Origin: Megaustenia siamemsis
Taxonomy: Eukaryota > Mollusca > Gastropoda > Stylommatophora > Ariophantidae
NCBI GenBank assembly: GCA_032433765.1
Contig: JAVIAB010000046.1
Location: 62,836,732-62,900,731 of the forward strand
Direction of reading: 5' to 3'
DNA length: 64,000 nucleotides
The notes beneath the pieces were generated by a model that was not told the origin of the DNA, ran no database searches, and saw only the letters and a list, made by a program, of their open reading frames with translations. A program made the translations under genes and the position numbers. Of the stretch, positions 1 through 12,359 are shown piece after piece; position 1 is the stretch's first letter; each line of letters begins with the position of its first letter.

Positions 1-1165
1 TGCTTTTACTACTACTACTGTTGCTACTACTACTACTACTACTACTGTTGCTACTACTACTACTACTGTTGCTACTACTACTACTGTTGCTACTGCTTTT
101 ACTACTACTACTACTGTTGCTACTACTACTGTTGCTACTGCTTTTACTACTACTACTACTGTTGCTACTACTACTGTTGCTACTGCTTTTACTACTACTA
201 CTACTGTTGCTACTGCTTTTACTACTACTACTACTACTGTTGCTACTACTACTACTGTTGCTACTACTACTACTGTTGCTACTGCTTTTACTACTACTAC
301 TGTTGCTACTACTACTACTACTACTGTTGCTACTGCTTTTACTATTACTACTGTTGCTACTACTACTACTGTTGCTACTGCTTTTACTACTACTACTGCT
401 ACCACTACTACTGTTGCTACTACTACTACTGCTACCACTACTACTGTTGCTACTACTACTACTGCTACCACTACTACTGTTGCTACTACTACTACTGCTA
501 CCACTACTACTACTACCACTACTACTGTTGCTACTACTACTACTGCTACCACTACTACTGTTGCTACTACTACTACTACCACTACTACTACTACCACTAC
601 TACTGTTGCTACTACTACTACCACTACTACTGCTACCACTACTACTGTTGCTACTACTACTGCTACCACTACTACTACTACCACTACTACTGTTGCTACT
701 ACTACTACTGCTACACTACTACTGCTACCACTACTACTACTACCACTACTACTGTTGCTACTACTACTACTGCTACCACTACTACTGTTGCTACTACTAC
801 TACTGTTGCTACTGCTTTTACTACTACTACTACTGCTACCACTACTACTGTTGCTACTGCTGAATGATGTTGCTACTACTACTGCTGTTGCTACTACTGT
901 TGCTACTGCTTTTACTACTACTACTACTACTGTTGCTACTACTGTTGCTACTGCTTTTACTACTACTACTACTACTACTGTTTCTACTACTACTACTGTT
1001 GCTACTGCTGACTGATGTTGCTACTACTACTACTACTACTGCTTCTACTGCTACCACTACTACTGTTGCTACTGCTACTACTGCTTTTACTACTACTACT
1101 ACTACTATTACTAATGTTGCTACTACTACTGTTGTTATTGCTGATGTTTCTACTACAACAACTAC

Positions 1166-1201
<36 letters not shown>

Positions 1202-1291
1202 TACAACTACTACTACTACTAATACTACTACTACTACTACAACTACTACTACTACTACTAATACTACTACTACTACTACTACAACTACTAC

Positions 1292-1327
<36 letters not shown>

Positions 1328-1375
1328 TACAACTACTACTACTACTACTACTAATACGACTGTTACTACTGCTGA
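1..1375. repeat. Trinucleotide array (ACT/GCT/GTT type)
   Basis: The stretch is built almost wholly of three-base steps, mainly ACT mixed with GCT, GTT, ACC and TTT steps. The left part mixes 'gttgct' and 'cttttact' blocks. From about 1150 it becomes a purer ACT array with periodic ACA or AAT interruptions. The array runs off the left edge of the window. Open frames of poly-Leu, poly-Thr or poly-Ser across it are by-products of the three-base period. Confidence 0.95.
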
Positions 1376-1582
1376 TATTGTTTCTATATGGCTGCCTCAC
1401 TCACCGAGCTATGCTGCGGTCAGACACACACAACAACAACAATGACATACAACACCGCCACTAGATCCACCCTAATACTAATTGTCTGCACTATCTAAAG
1501 ACACTCCTGTCAGCTGTAATTACCTTTGTGATATAACATACCTTTGTGATATAACATTACCTTTGTTAATTACCATTATCTC

Positions 1583-1584
<2 letters not shown>

Positions 1585-1621
<37 letters not shown>
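1585..1621. repeat. (CT)n microsatellite
   Basis: An uninterrupted CT dinucleotide run of about 18 repeats. The flanks at 1376-1584 and 1622-1774 are single-copy looking and show no coding signal. Confidence 0.95.
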
Positions 1622-1622
<1 letters not shown>

Positions 1623-1774
1623 GGACTCCAGTCTCTGATGTAGAGATCTAATTAGCCGACTTCCCTTGTCCATCATTACCACCAATACAACCGCCATTAC
1701 CACAACCAGCATCACCATAGCCAGCATTACCACGAGCACGAGATTTCTCTTTGTGTGTACCAGGAGGGAAGGCA

Positions 1775-1905
1775 AAACTGACGTGCTGAAATCGAATGTG
1801 TTGGGCTGAAAGTCGCAAATATTATACTGTTGCTGCTAACTACGATACAATACGTCTACGCCCATTTAACGCCCATGTTAATGGCGGACGATGGAGACCA
1901 GGACA
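1775..1905. repeat. Dispersed repeat family G, copy 1 (partial)
   Basis: The segment around 'gtgttgggctgaaag' and the following 'gcaaatat...tact...ctacgccca...ggcggacgatg' closely matches 45705-45820, in the same orientation. Two dispersed copies in one window indicate an interspersed element, perhaps the end of a non-LTR or LTR retroelement. No diagnostic domain is visible. Confidence 0.6.
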
Positions 1906-1944
1906 TTCACGATGAACTTGTGAGGGAAACTGTCTCTCTCTGTT

Positions 1945-2315
1945 GCTGCTCATCATCTTCTGTGTTGTCTTTATTGTCATCGAATTCCCTTTCTCTTATT
2001 TTACCTTCTTCATCTTCTGTGTTGTCTTTATTGTCATCGAATTCTCGTTCTCTTATTTTACATTCTTCATCTTCTGGTTGTCTTTATTGTCATCGAATTC
2101 TCGTTCTCTTATTTACATTCTTCATCTTCTGTGTTGTCTTTATTGTCATCGAATTCTCGTTCTCTTATTTACATTCTCATCTTCTGTGTTGTCTTTATTG
2201 TCATCGAATTCTCGTTCTATTATTTTACTTCTTCATCTTCTGTGTTGTCTTTATTGTCATCGAATTCTCTTCTCTTATTTTACCTTCTTCATCTTCTGTG
2301 TTGTCAGCTCTTACT
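1945..2315. repeat. 57-bp tandem array
   Basis: About six copies of a unit starting 'tcttctgtgttgtctttatt' and containing an EcoRI-like 'gaattc'. The units differ by small deletions. The coding strand is very pyrimidine rich. Confidence 0.9.
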
Positions 2316-2359
2316 TGAGTTCTATGTTATCAGCACGTTCAACTTGTTTTCTTTCTTTC

Positions 2360-4205
2360 CCTGTTTAATTGGACCGTTCCTTCTCTCCATCCGTCTTTTA
2401 CAGGAACTGCCCCCACCCTTTTATTGGACCTTTCCTTCTCTCCATCCGTCTTATACAGGAACCGCCCCTTCCTATTATTGGACCTTTCCTTCTCTCCATC
2501 CGTCTTATACAGGAACCGCCCCCACCCTTTTATTGGACCTTTTCCTTCTCTCCGTCCGTCTTTTACAGGAACCGCCCCCACCCTTTTATTGGACCTTTCC
2601 TTCTCTCCATCCCCCCACCCATTTATTGGACCTTTCCTTCTCTCCATTCGTCCTATACAGGAACCGCCCCACCCTTTTATTGGACCTTTTCTTCTCTCCA
2701 TCCGTCTTATACAGGAACCACCCCACCCTTTTATTGGACCGTTCCTTCTCTTCATCCGTCTTATACAGGAATCGCCCCCACCCTTATATTGGACCTTTCC
2801 TTCTCTCCATCCGTCTTATACAGGAACCGCCACCACCCTTTTATTGAACCTTTCCTTCTCTCCATCCGTCTTATACAGGAACCGCCCCCACCCTATTATT
2901 TGACCTTTCCTTCTCTCCATCCGTCTTATACAGGAATCGCCCCCACTCTTATATTGGACCTTTCCTTCTCTCCATCCGTCTTATACAGGAACCGCCCCCA
3001 CCCTTTTATTGGACCGTTCCTTCTCTCCAACCGTCTTATACAGGAACCGCCCCCACCCTTTTATTGGACCGTTCCTTCTCTCCATCCGTCTTATACAGGA
3101 ACCGCCCCCACCCTTTTATTGGACCGTTCCTTCTCTCCATCCGTCTTATACAGGAACCGCCCCCACCCTTTTATTGGACCGTTCCTTCTCTCCATCCGTC
3201 TTATACAGGAACCGCCCCCACCCTTTTATTGGACCGTCCCTTCTCTCCAACCGTCTTATACAGGAACCGCCCCCACCCTTTTATTGGACCGTTCCTTCTC
3301 TCCAACCGTCCTATACAGGAACCTCCCCCACCCTTTTATTGGACCGTTCCTTCTCTCCAACCGTCTTATACAGGAACCGCTCCCACCCTTTTATTGAACC
3401 GTTCCTTCTCTCCAACTGTCTTATACAGGAACCGCTCCCACCCTTTTATTGGACCGTTCCTTCTCCCCATCCTTCTTATAAAGGACCGCTCCCACCCTTT
3501 TATTGGACCGTTCCTTCTCTCCAACTGTCTTATACAGGAACCGCTCCCACCCTTTTATTGGACCGTTCCTTCTCCCCATCCGTCTTATAAAGGACCGCTC
3601 CCACCCTTTTATTGGACCGTTCCTTCTCTCCAACTGTCTTATACAGGAACCGCCCCCACCCTTTTATTGGACCGTTCCTTCTCCCCATCCGTCTTATAAA
3701 GGACCGCTCCCACCCTTTTATTGGACCGTTCCTTCTCTCCAACTGTCTTATACAGGAACCGCCCCCACCCTTTTATTGGACCGTTCCTTCTCCCCATCCG
3801 TCTTATAAAGGACCGCTCCCACCCTTTTATTGGATCGTTCCTTCTCTCCAACTGTCTTATACATGAACCGCCCCCACCCTTTTATTGGACCGTCCCTTCT
3901 CTCCAACCGTCTTATACAGGAACCGCCCCCACCCTTTTATTGGAACGTCCCTTCTCTCCAACCGTCTTATACCGGAACCGCCCCCACCCTTTTATTGGAC
4001 CGTTCCTTCTCTCCAACCGTCTTATACAGGAACTACCCCATCCTTTTATTGGACCGTCCCTTCTCTCCAACCGTCTTATACAGGAACCGATCCCACCCTT
4101 ATTGGACCGTCCCTTCTCTCCAACCGTCTTATACAGAAACCGATCCCACCCTTATTGGACCGTCCTTCTCTCCAACCGTCCTATACAGGGACCGCCCCTC
4201 TCCCA
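2360..4205. repeat. 55-bp tandem array with a 109-bp higher-order zone
   Basis: About 33 copies of a unit containing 'cccttttattggacc' and 'ccgtcttatacagga'. From about 3420 to 3860 a shorter variant ('cttataaaggaccgctccc') alternates with the normal unit and makes a 109-bp higher-order repeat with about four copies. The overlapping long frames in several phases are repeat by-products. Confidence 0.93.
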
Positions 4206-4680
4206 GTCCTGTTTCCATACCAATTCGTCCCCTATTCACTGGTGTTCTGTGCCGCCGTTGACTTTATTGGCTAAGATATCTGCATCTTTCCGCACGGTGC
4301 ATCCGATTTCGACAGGAAGTTTGCTTGACATGAGGACAAAGCAAATGTCAACTCCATCAGAACGTTCCCTTCAGCAGATCAGCATGCCAGCGGGTTGGTG
4401 GGGCAACCCTTCGACTCAGCCCGCAGAGCGCGACTTGAGATTGCAGTCAACAAACATGAACATAGCGTGATGCAACCCCCTGACGTACACGATCTACCAC
4501 GCCTTTGATTGGACGCACATTTCGTGTGACCCTGTGTTTGCACTTTCAGCAGCAGGTTCACGGACGAGTTTGTGTATGCTACAAATCAGAGGCGTAGACA
4601 CGGTTTTAATTCAGGAAGGCATTAAGGAATATCCAACTACTGTCAACTGCTGGTAGATGTCAAGGTCATTCTTATCTGTT
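4206..4680. other. No gene seen
   Basis: Single-copy-looking sequence between the 55-bp array and the first LINE fragment. I see no protein motif, splice-bounded exon or repeat. It could be unique intergenic or intronic DNA. Confidence 0.5.
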
Positions 4681-4839
4681 GCAACAAGTCCACGTCAGTA
4701 GAAGTGAGAAAGGGAGCTCATCGCTGCTATGTAGATCCAATTCTCAACTTTAGAAGTGAATCATGGACAGTAGGCAAACATATAAATAGACTATTAGAGA
4801 CCACAGAGATGGGATTTCTCAGAAGAATATTGAAAGTAC
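4681..4839 (+). mobile_element. LINE A (RTE-like) fragment, left half, split by a later insertion
   Basis: Plus-strand remnant of the region after the reverse transcriptase of an RTE-clade non-LTR retrotransposon. It reads like 'HRCYVDPIL', then 'SWTV', then 'TEMGFLRRILKV', the stretch that in this clade (for example BovB) precedes 'PWTA'. It stops at GAAAGTAC (4832-4839) and resumes after the same eight bases at 6934. The copy is therefore interrupted by the minus-strand element at 4840-6933. Confidence 0.8.
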
Positions 4840-6933
4840 GATCATCATCATGCGCCGTACCGGTTGGCGTAGGCGATCATGTCCTTCCACAATCTTCTAT
4901 CTACAGTGCGTCGTATCAGCTGTTGACTGTTTTCCATGCCATGACACCAAGCTATCCAGTATTTTCTCTCTTTTTTCGTCCGCGATCTATCTTTCCTTTA
5001 TTTTGTCAGTTGTAACCAAGTAATTCAACTTTCCTCTTCTCATGATGTGCCCGAAAAATGTTGATTGTTTCTTTCTGATGTTTTTTAGGAGCTGCCTTTT
5101 TGTGTTGGCCTCTTTGAGAACTTCCTCATTGGTCTTTTTAGCTGTCCAGGGAACTTTCAACATTCTTCTGAGAAATCCCATCTCTGTGGCCTCTAATCGT
5201 CTTTTCATTTGTTTGTCTACTGTTCATGATTCGCTTCCATAGGTCAGAATTGGTTCTATATAGCATCGATGAACTCTCTTTCTCATTTCTATTGACATAG
5301 ATTTGTTGCGTAAGATGTTTTCCATTTTCTGAAATGCTATTTTGGCCTGAGCTATTCTACTTTTTATTTCCGTGGTGCATCTTCCATCTGATGTTATTAT
5401 TGTGCCCAAGTATTTGAAACGTTGCACTTGTTTCAAATGTGTCTTGTTTATTTTTATGCTGCATGATCTTGATGATTGTTTCTTCGATACGACCATGACT
5501 TCTATTTTCTTACTATTCAGACTGAGACCTTTCTTGTTGCTTTCTTTTACTATTATGTCTATCATTTCTTGTTGTTCATTCTCTGTCTCTGCTATTAAGA
5601 CTGTGTCATCCGCTTATCGTAACTTATTTATGTTGTGACTGTTGACTTCAATTCCTTTTTTGTCTACTATTGATTTCATAATATGTTCGCTGTAAAGTGA
5701 AAACAAATCCGGCGACAGAACACAGCCTTGTCTGACTCCTTGTTTTATAAGTTGAAATTGTCCTGTTTGGTTGTTAATTCGTATTGCTGCTATTTGTTGC
5801 CAGTACATGTTTTTTTATGATGCGTAGATCCTTGCCATCAGTGTTTAATTGCTCCAGCATATTGATTATTTCCACATGCTTTACTTTGTCAAATGCTTTT
5901 GTGTAGTCTATAAAGCACATATATAGATCTTTCTTTACCTCTATAGATCTTTCTATCAATGTTCTTAAGATGTATATTGCATTATTGGTGCCCTTTCCTT
6001 CCACAAATCCACATTGTTCCTCACTTATTTCTGGGTTGATTTTGTTTCTTACACGTCTCATGATGATTCTTAGTAATATTTTAGTCATATGGCTCATGAG
6101 ACTAATAGTGCGATGGTCTTCACAATCAGTGGTGCCTGACTTCTTCGGTATGGTTACAAAGATAGATTTTAGTAGATCTTCGGGTATGTGTCCAGTGTTA
6201 TATATGTTATTGAGTAATTTTGTTATGACTTGTACTCCAAGCTCTCCTAATGCATTTATCTCTTCGATTGTTATATTGTCGGGACCTGGAGCTTTGCCTC
6301 TTTTCATGTGTTGAATTGCGTCCTCCTCTTCACTCTGCATTATTGGTGGTCCTGTGTCTTCATTTGAATTGTTTAACTCTGGTCTTTCATCATCATAGAG
6401 TTGACTGATATATTCTGTCCATCTTTCTCTTCTCCAGTCCCATTATTATATTCCTTCCTTTGATTTCACACATTTTGTAACTTTGACTTCTTTTCTTCCT
6501 GTTAATTCATTTAACTGATTGTGCATAAATTTTGAGTCTTTCTGTTGTTGTTTTTCCATTTCTTCACATTTCTGCTTTAACCATCCTTCCTTAGCTTCTC
6601 TGCACTTGTTCTGGATCTCTTTGTGCAATATTTTGTATGTCTGTTCTTCTTTCTTATGTTTTCTTCTTTCATCCATTAGTTGTAATATTTCTTCTGTCAT
6701 ACATTTCTTTTTGTTGATTCTTTTAGTCACTGGTATAACTTCTTTTGATGTTTGTTGAACCGATTGTTTGAGCATTTCCCACTTTTCCTGGATGTCCTGT
6801 ATTTTCTCAATAGCATTATATCTATTTTGTACTATCGTGCCATACTTATCGTTCATCTGTGTATCTACTCTAAGTATATCTAGTTCTAATTTTATATTTC
6901 TTGGGGATTTCTGTGCCTTCCGCAGTTTTATTC
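4840..6933 (-). pseudogene. LINE A (RTE-like) retrotransposon, 5'-truncated and inactive
   Basis: Degenerate non-LTR element read on the minus strand. From its upstream side (6856 downward) it has a Lys/Glu-rich linker and then a reverse transcriptase domain with 'KRGKAPGPDNI', 'VTIPKKSGTTDCEDHRTISLMS' in two parts, 'EEQCGFVEGKGT', 'DYTKAFDKV' and 'GVRQGCVLSP'. After that come 'FKYLGTIITSDG' and the C-terminal 'RRMLKVPWTAKKTNEE' and 'FFGHIMRRGKL' typical of the RTE clade. It is broken by paired TAA stops near 6446, a frame change near 5810 at an A run, a stop exactly at the tyrosine of the YADD catalytic motif (about 5614-5616), a Trp-to-stop change near 5224 and another stop near 4987. No endonuclease domain is left. 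Its 3' end has an ATG-type tail next to 4840. Confidence 0.88.
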
Positions 6934-7081
6934 GAAAGTACCATGGACAGTTAAAAAGACCAATGAGGACATTCTCAAAGAGGCCAACATGAAAAGAGAA
7001 CCTCTAAAAAGACATCAGAAAGCAACAATCGACAAATTCTCAGGCACATCATGAGAAGAGGAAAGTTAGAATACTTGGTTA
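6934..7081 (+). mobile_element. LINE A fragment, right half of the split copy
   Basis: Begins with the duplicated GAAAGTAC and continues the plus-strand LINE A reading interrupted at 4839 ('KVPWT', then a KKTNED-like stretch, then 'MRRGKLEYLVTT' with frame errors). It ends where the 43-bp array begins. Confidence 0.8.
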
Positions 7082-7975
7082 CAACTGATATGCTCTGGAG
7101 TTTGACTGGATGCCCCTGTGTTGAGAGTGCTGTAGTCCTGTAGGATATGCTCTGGAGTCACGAGCTCTTGTGTGTTGAGGGTTTGTATGGCTGTGTGGAG
7201 TCACGACCTCTTGGGTGTTGAGAGTTTGTATGGCTGTGTGGAGTCACAACCTCTTGTGTGTTGAGAGTTTGTATGGCTGTGTGGAGTCACAACCTCTTGT
7301 GTGTTGAGAGTTTGTATGGCTGTGTGGAGTCACAACCTCTTGTGTGTTGAGAGTTTGTATGGCTGTGTGGAGTCACGACCTCTTGTGTGTTGAGAGTTTG
7401 TATGGCTGTGTGGAGTCACGACCTCTTGTGTGTTGAGAGTTTGTATGGAGTCACGAGCTCTTGTGTGTTGAGGGTTTGTATGGCTGTGTGGAGTCACGAC
7501 CTCTTGTGTGTTGAGAGTTTGTATGGCTGTGTGGAGTCACGACCTCTTGGGTGTTGAGAGTTTGTATGGCTGTGTGGAGTCACAACCTCTTGTGTGTTGA
7601 GAGTTTGTATGGCTGTGTGGAGTCACAACCTCTTGTGTGTTGAGAGTTTGTATGGCTGTGTGGAGTCACGACCTCTTGTGTGTTGAGAGTTTGTATGGCT
7701 GTGTGGAGTCACGACCTCTTGTGTGTTGAGAGTTTGTATGGCTGTGTGGAGTCACGACCTCTTGTGTGTTGAGAGTTTGTATGGCTGTGTGGAGTCACGA
7801 CCTCTTGTGTGTTGAGAGTTTGTATGGCTGTGTGGAGTCACAAACCTCTTGTGTGTTGAGAGCTTGTATGGCCGTGTGGAGTCACAACTCTTGTGTGTTG
7901 AGAGTTTGTATGGCTGTGTGGAGTCACAACCTTTGTGTGTTGAGAGTTTGTATGGCCGTGTGGAGTACAGGAGGA
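7082..7975. repeat. 43-bp tandem array
   Basis: About 20 copies of a unit beginning 'gtatggctgtgtggagtcac', with CGA/CAA variants in the middle and one short unit near 7445. Two blocks (about 7150-7440 and 7455-7700) share the same order of variants, so part of the array was copied as a block. The next 140 bp (7976-8117) show nothing recognisable. Confidence 0.93.
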
Positions 7976-8117
7976 TAATGAGCAACTGTCTTCATTAATT
8001 GTTAATCATTATGTAACATTGAAGAAGTAACGATTCGTTAGCAGGCGAAGAAAGCAGCGACTGTGCTGAACGTGTTCACACATTACTGTGAAGATTTCTT
8101 TACACGTCTTAATTTAG

Positions 8118-8290
8118 GCTCCGTGGTTCACCCAGCCTCTAAGATGTGTACCAGAGAATTTTCTAGGAAGTAAAGGCGGTCTGGTGTGATACCGACCACA
8201 TCACCCGAAAATGTGCCGTGATCATAGAAAAATATGTCCACTAAAAGCATATTTCCCCATGTGCCTTGCATGGCGTGGAGGGGACCTTGG
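8118..8290 (+). mobile_element. SINE core fragment
   Basis: Contains the core seen in several places in this window: 'ggttcacccagcct', 'gtaccag', 'gaagtaaagg', 'ataccgaccacat', and an end resembling 'cttgcatggcgtg'. A close relative lies at 34200-34375, where the tRNA-like head is intact. No head is recognised here. The following 8291-8555 is not assigned; a sequence near 8475-8520 could be a decayed minus-strand tRNA-like promoter. Confidence 0.7.
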
Positions 8291-8555
8291 CTTAATATAT
8301 AATTAAGGCACGCGACGAATATGAAATTATTGCTCTTATTTGTCAATGGCTTATGACGCATTTTGTGGTCGGCATTACGCCAGGTCTCATTCCCTTCGCA
8401 AGTAAAATTCTCTGGCACTTATTACTGGATAACTCCTGATGTCATGTTGGTCCGAGGACAAGAAAACTTCACATCTGGGGACTAAACCCGGACCGTTCCG
8501 GCCAGTAGCTAGCGACATCAAGTGTGGCTTTCCATGAATATTCTCTCTTTACATG

Positions 8556-9000
8556 TCTTAAAATAACAAGTAGAATAGCTCAGGCCAAAATAGTATTTCA
8601 GAAAATGAAAAACGTCTTGTACAACAGGTCTATGTCAACAGAAGTGAGAAAGATAGACGGTTAGAGGCCACAGAGATTGGATGTCTCAGAAGAATGTTGG
8701 AAGTTCCCTGGACAGCTAAAAGACCAATGAGGAAATTCTCAGTGGCCAACACAAAAAGGGAACTCCTAAAAAACATCAGAAAGAAACAATCAACATTTTT
8801 CGGGCACATCATGAGAAGAGGAAAGTTAGAATATTTGGTTACAACTGGCAAAATACAGGGAAAAAGATATCTGGGACGACAAAGAGAGAAAATACTAGAT
8901 AGCTTGTGTCATAACAACAGAATTGATACGATGCACTGTAGATAGAAGATTGTGGAAGGACATGATCGCCTGCGCCAACCGGTGTGGCACACGATGATGC
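8556..9000 (+). mobile_element. LINE A (RTE-like) 3' fragment
   Basis: Plus-strand copy of the LINE A C-terminus and 3' end. It reads 'RRLEATEIGCLRRMLEV', 'PWTAKRP', 'LLKNIRKKQSTFFGHIMRRG', 'YLVTTGKIQGKRYLGRQR', then the terminal untranslated part ('gttggcgtag' on the other strand) and the 'gatgatg' tail. A short deletion removes the segment between 'STEVRK' and 'RRLEAT', and frames are broken. Confidence 0.85.
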
Positions 9001-9870
9001 TGAACTGTCTTTAAATCTATTTCTAACGTCAGTGAAGATTTATCTGTTAATTTGTGAGTTCAATTATTCAATCTGCAATGAACTATTTTTGTGGTGACGT
9101 CATGGGCGTTTTCAAAACATTGAGAACCACTGGCAGAGCAGATCAAAACTTGTCGCGCCGAGTACGGTGCTCCATTTTGCCACAATTAGCCACAGCATCC
9201 GGTGTTTTCAACACAAGCCATTATACGACTATACAACATGCAGGTCATTTGGGGATAATCCCAGCTTTTGAATTATAGCCGGTTTTTGCCACATTTATGG
9301 GGACTCCAGCTTGCAGTGTGTCGAACGTGTTCTAGTCGCCTACTAACGAATGTGTAGTTCGCTTGCCTGACTCATGATTCTGCAACCCTTTGATATGACT
9401 GCATACGAGTTTAGCAAATGGCTTTCCATGTATGTAAGCATTTTATTTACATCATGTTTTTAGTTTGAATTCAAACGACGGTCGTATTTATATTCGTAAT
9501 GAAGTGTGCAACCCACTGTCAGTTCTGCTAGCTACACACAATTCCCTCTGTAATAAAGTCGTTGTTGTTATGATTAAAGTCACATTATTTTATAGATTGA
9601 AATAATATTCATGTTGCGCTTGTTGTTAATAGTACAAATAATGCAGCGAGTAGTAGCTTTGGCTTTAGTCACGATTAGTAAAGTAATCAGTAATGTATTA
9701 TTGCAATGATGCTTATTAATTGTGTTCACAAACCGTTGCTATCACTATTGTTTAACAGTACCGTACTGTCACTAACTTGCTCAACAGTAAGGTTTTGCTA
9801 TTGATGGTATTTGTACCAAGTACTTTACTTCCACTACTAATTATTATTAATTAAATAGTAAAATATATTG
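9001..9870. other. No gene seen
   Basis: AT-rich, single-copy-looking DNA. The open frames are short and show no known motif. No tRNA, rRNA or array is visible. Confidence 0.5.
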
Positions 9871-9978
9871 AGTTATTTGTGGGTCATCATCATTGCACTC
9901 CGAACATGTCCATAGGTGCTCAGATCCCCTCCTCAGCAAGTCCCTCAGTGTCCAGCGACTGACGACTTCTGTTCTATA
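9871..9978 (-). mobile_element. LINE C 3' end fragment
   Basis: Matches the terminal 100 bp of the RNase H-bearing LINE at 58034-59580 ('gagttattt', 'gggtcatcatcattgcactc', 'catgtccataggtgctcag', 'cagcgactgacgac'). It is oriented minus and strongly 5'-truncated. Confidence 0.8.
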
Positions 9979-10374
9979 GTAAAATATATAAAATATAGTA
10001 AAGTAATGCTGCTGTCATATATTTACTCGTTTTACATTTTTCTTCTCATTATTTTGCTGTAACTGAAGCAGAATTTAAATACAGCTTTGTACACCTGCTA
10101 GTGATATATTGATAACAAACAATGTCATTAATGCAATATTGAGTCCAAGCTTGACATTGTTGTAGGGCTTCCTTCCATGGCATATGGGGAGAGAATACCG
10201 TACCATTGTCCATGTTTTGCCAATGGCTTTTCCGTTGCTTCCCAACTGTCTCAGAAAAAAATACGGAACGTATTTATGACTGGGGGAACTCAGAAGCCGT
10301 TGACCAAGATCAATCTCACACTCATGTCCTTAGTCGTTCACTAACCATGAGACAAGTGTTCTACCATTAATAAT
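9979..10374. other. No gene seen
   Basis: AT-rich sequence before the next array. No coding or RNA feature is recognised. Confidence 0.5.
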
Positions 10375-12268
10375 ACAACAGTTGACACTGTGCTGCTACT
10401 CAGAAAACAGTTATTCCTGGCACTGAGCTGCTACTCATAAATCAGTTATTCCTTTCACTGAGCTGCTACGCATAAACCAGTTATTCCTGGCACTGTGCTG
10501 CTACTCATAAATCAGTTATTCCTGGCACTGTGCTGCTACTCATAAATCAGTTATTCCTGGCACTGTGCTGCTACTCATAAATCAGTTATTCCTGGCACTG
10601 TGCTGCTACTCATACAATAGTTGGCACTGTGCTGCTACTCAGAAAACAGTTATTCCTGGCACTGTGCTGCTACTCATAAAACAGTTAATCCTGGCACTGT
10701 GCTGCTACTCATACAACAGTTGACACTGTGCTGCTACTCATACAACAGTTGGCACTGTGCTGCTACTCATACAACAGTTGACACTGTGCTGCTACTCATA
10801 CAATTGTTGGCACTGTGCTGCTACTCATACAATAGTTGGCACTGTGCTGCTACTCATACAACAGTTGACACTGTGCTGCTACTCATACAATAGTTGGCAC
10901 TGTGCTGCTACTCATACAACAGTTGGCACTGTGCTGCTACTCATACAACAGTTGGCACTGTGCTGCTACTCATACAATAGTTGGCACTATGCTGCTACTC
11001 ATACAATAGTTGACACTGTGCTGCTACTCATACACTAGTTGGCACTGTGCTGCTACTCATACAACAGTTGACACTGTGTTGCTACTCATACAACAGTTAT
11101 GCCTGGCACTGTGCTGCTACTCATACAATAGTTGGCACTGTGCTGCTACTCATACAACAGTTGACACTGTGCTGCTACTCATACAACAGTTGGCACTGTG
11201 CTGCTACTCATACAACAGTTATGCCCGGCACTGTGCTGCTACTCATACAACAGTTGACACTGTGCTGCTACTCATACAACAGTTGACACTGTGCTGCTAC
11301 TCATACAACAGTTGGCACTGTGCTGCTACTCATACAACAGTTATGCCCGGCACTGTGCTGCTACTCATACAACAGTTGACACTGTGCTGCTACTTATACA
11401 ACAGTTGGCACTGTGCTGCTACTCATACAACAGTTATGCCTGGCACTGTGCTGCTACTCATACAATAGTTGGCACTGTGCTACTACTCATACAACAGTTG
11501 ACACTGTGCTGCTACTCATACAACAGTTGGCACTGTGCTGCTACTCATACAACAGTTGGCACTGTGCTGCTACTCATACAATAGTTGACACTGTGCTGCT
11601 ACTCATACAACAGATGGCACTGTGCGCTACTCATACAACAGTTGGCACTGTGCTGCTACTCATACAACAGTTATGCCTGGCACTGTGCTGCTACTCATAA
11701 AACAGTTACTCCTTTCACTGTGCTGTTACACCTACAACAGTTGGCACTGTGCTGCTACTCATAAATCAGTTATTCCTGGCACTGTGCTGCTACTCATAAA
11801 TCAGTTATTCCTGGCACTGTGCTGCTACTCATAAATCAGTTATTCCTGGCACTGTGCTGCTACTCATAAATCAGTTATTCCTGGGACTGTGCTGCTACTC
11901 ATACAATAGTTGACACTGTGCTGCTACTCATACAACAGTTGGCACTGTGGTGCTACTCATACAACAGTTGGCACTGTGCTGCTACTCATACAACAGTTAT
12001 GCCTGGCACTGTGCTGCTACTCATAAAACAGTTACTCCTTTCACTGTGCTGTTACACCTACAACAGTTGGCACTGTGCTGCTACTCATAAATCAGTTATT
12101 CCTGGCACTGTGCTGCTACTCATAAATCAGTTATTCCTGGCACTGTGCTGCTACTCATAAATCAGTTATTCCTGGCACTGTGCTGCTACTCATAAATCAG
12201 TTATTTCTGGCACTGTGCTGCTACTCATAAATCAGTTATTCCTGGGACTGTGCTGCTACTCATACAAT
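10375..12268. repeat. 29/35-bp tandem array
   Basis: More than 55 copies of a unit starting 'ggcactgtgctgctactcat', in a short form (29 bp, 'acaacagtt') and longer forms with an added 'attcct' or 'atgcct'. The ends are rich in the long form and the middle in the short form. A block of about 300 bp containing the rare 'ctgttacacctacaac' unit occurs twice (about 11641-11905 and 11962-12255), showing block duplication. Confidence 0.93.
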
Positions 12269-12359
12269 ATTTTTTTTTCTTTACAAATAGTAATAACAGT
12301 GCATCACTTCTACATTTGTTAGTTTCCTGTCTGTGGTGTATCATTTTGTTTAGGAGTAT

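Noticed and set aside
21..863. Poly-Leu open frame and neighbouring poly-Ser/poly-Thr frames
   Set aside because: By-products of a three-base microsatellite.
4704..5015. Plus-strand open frame as one gene
   Set aside because: It crosses the junction between the plus LINE A fragment and the minus LINE A insertion at 4839; the second half is antisense LINE sequence.
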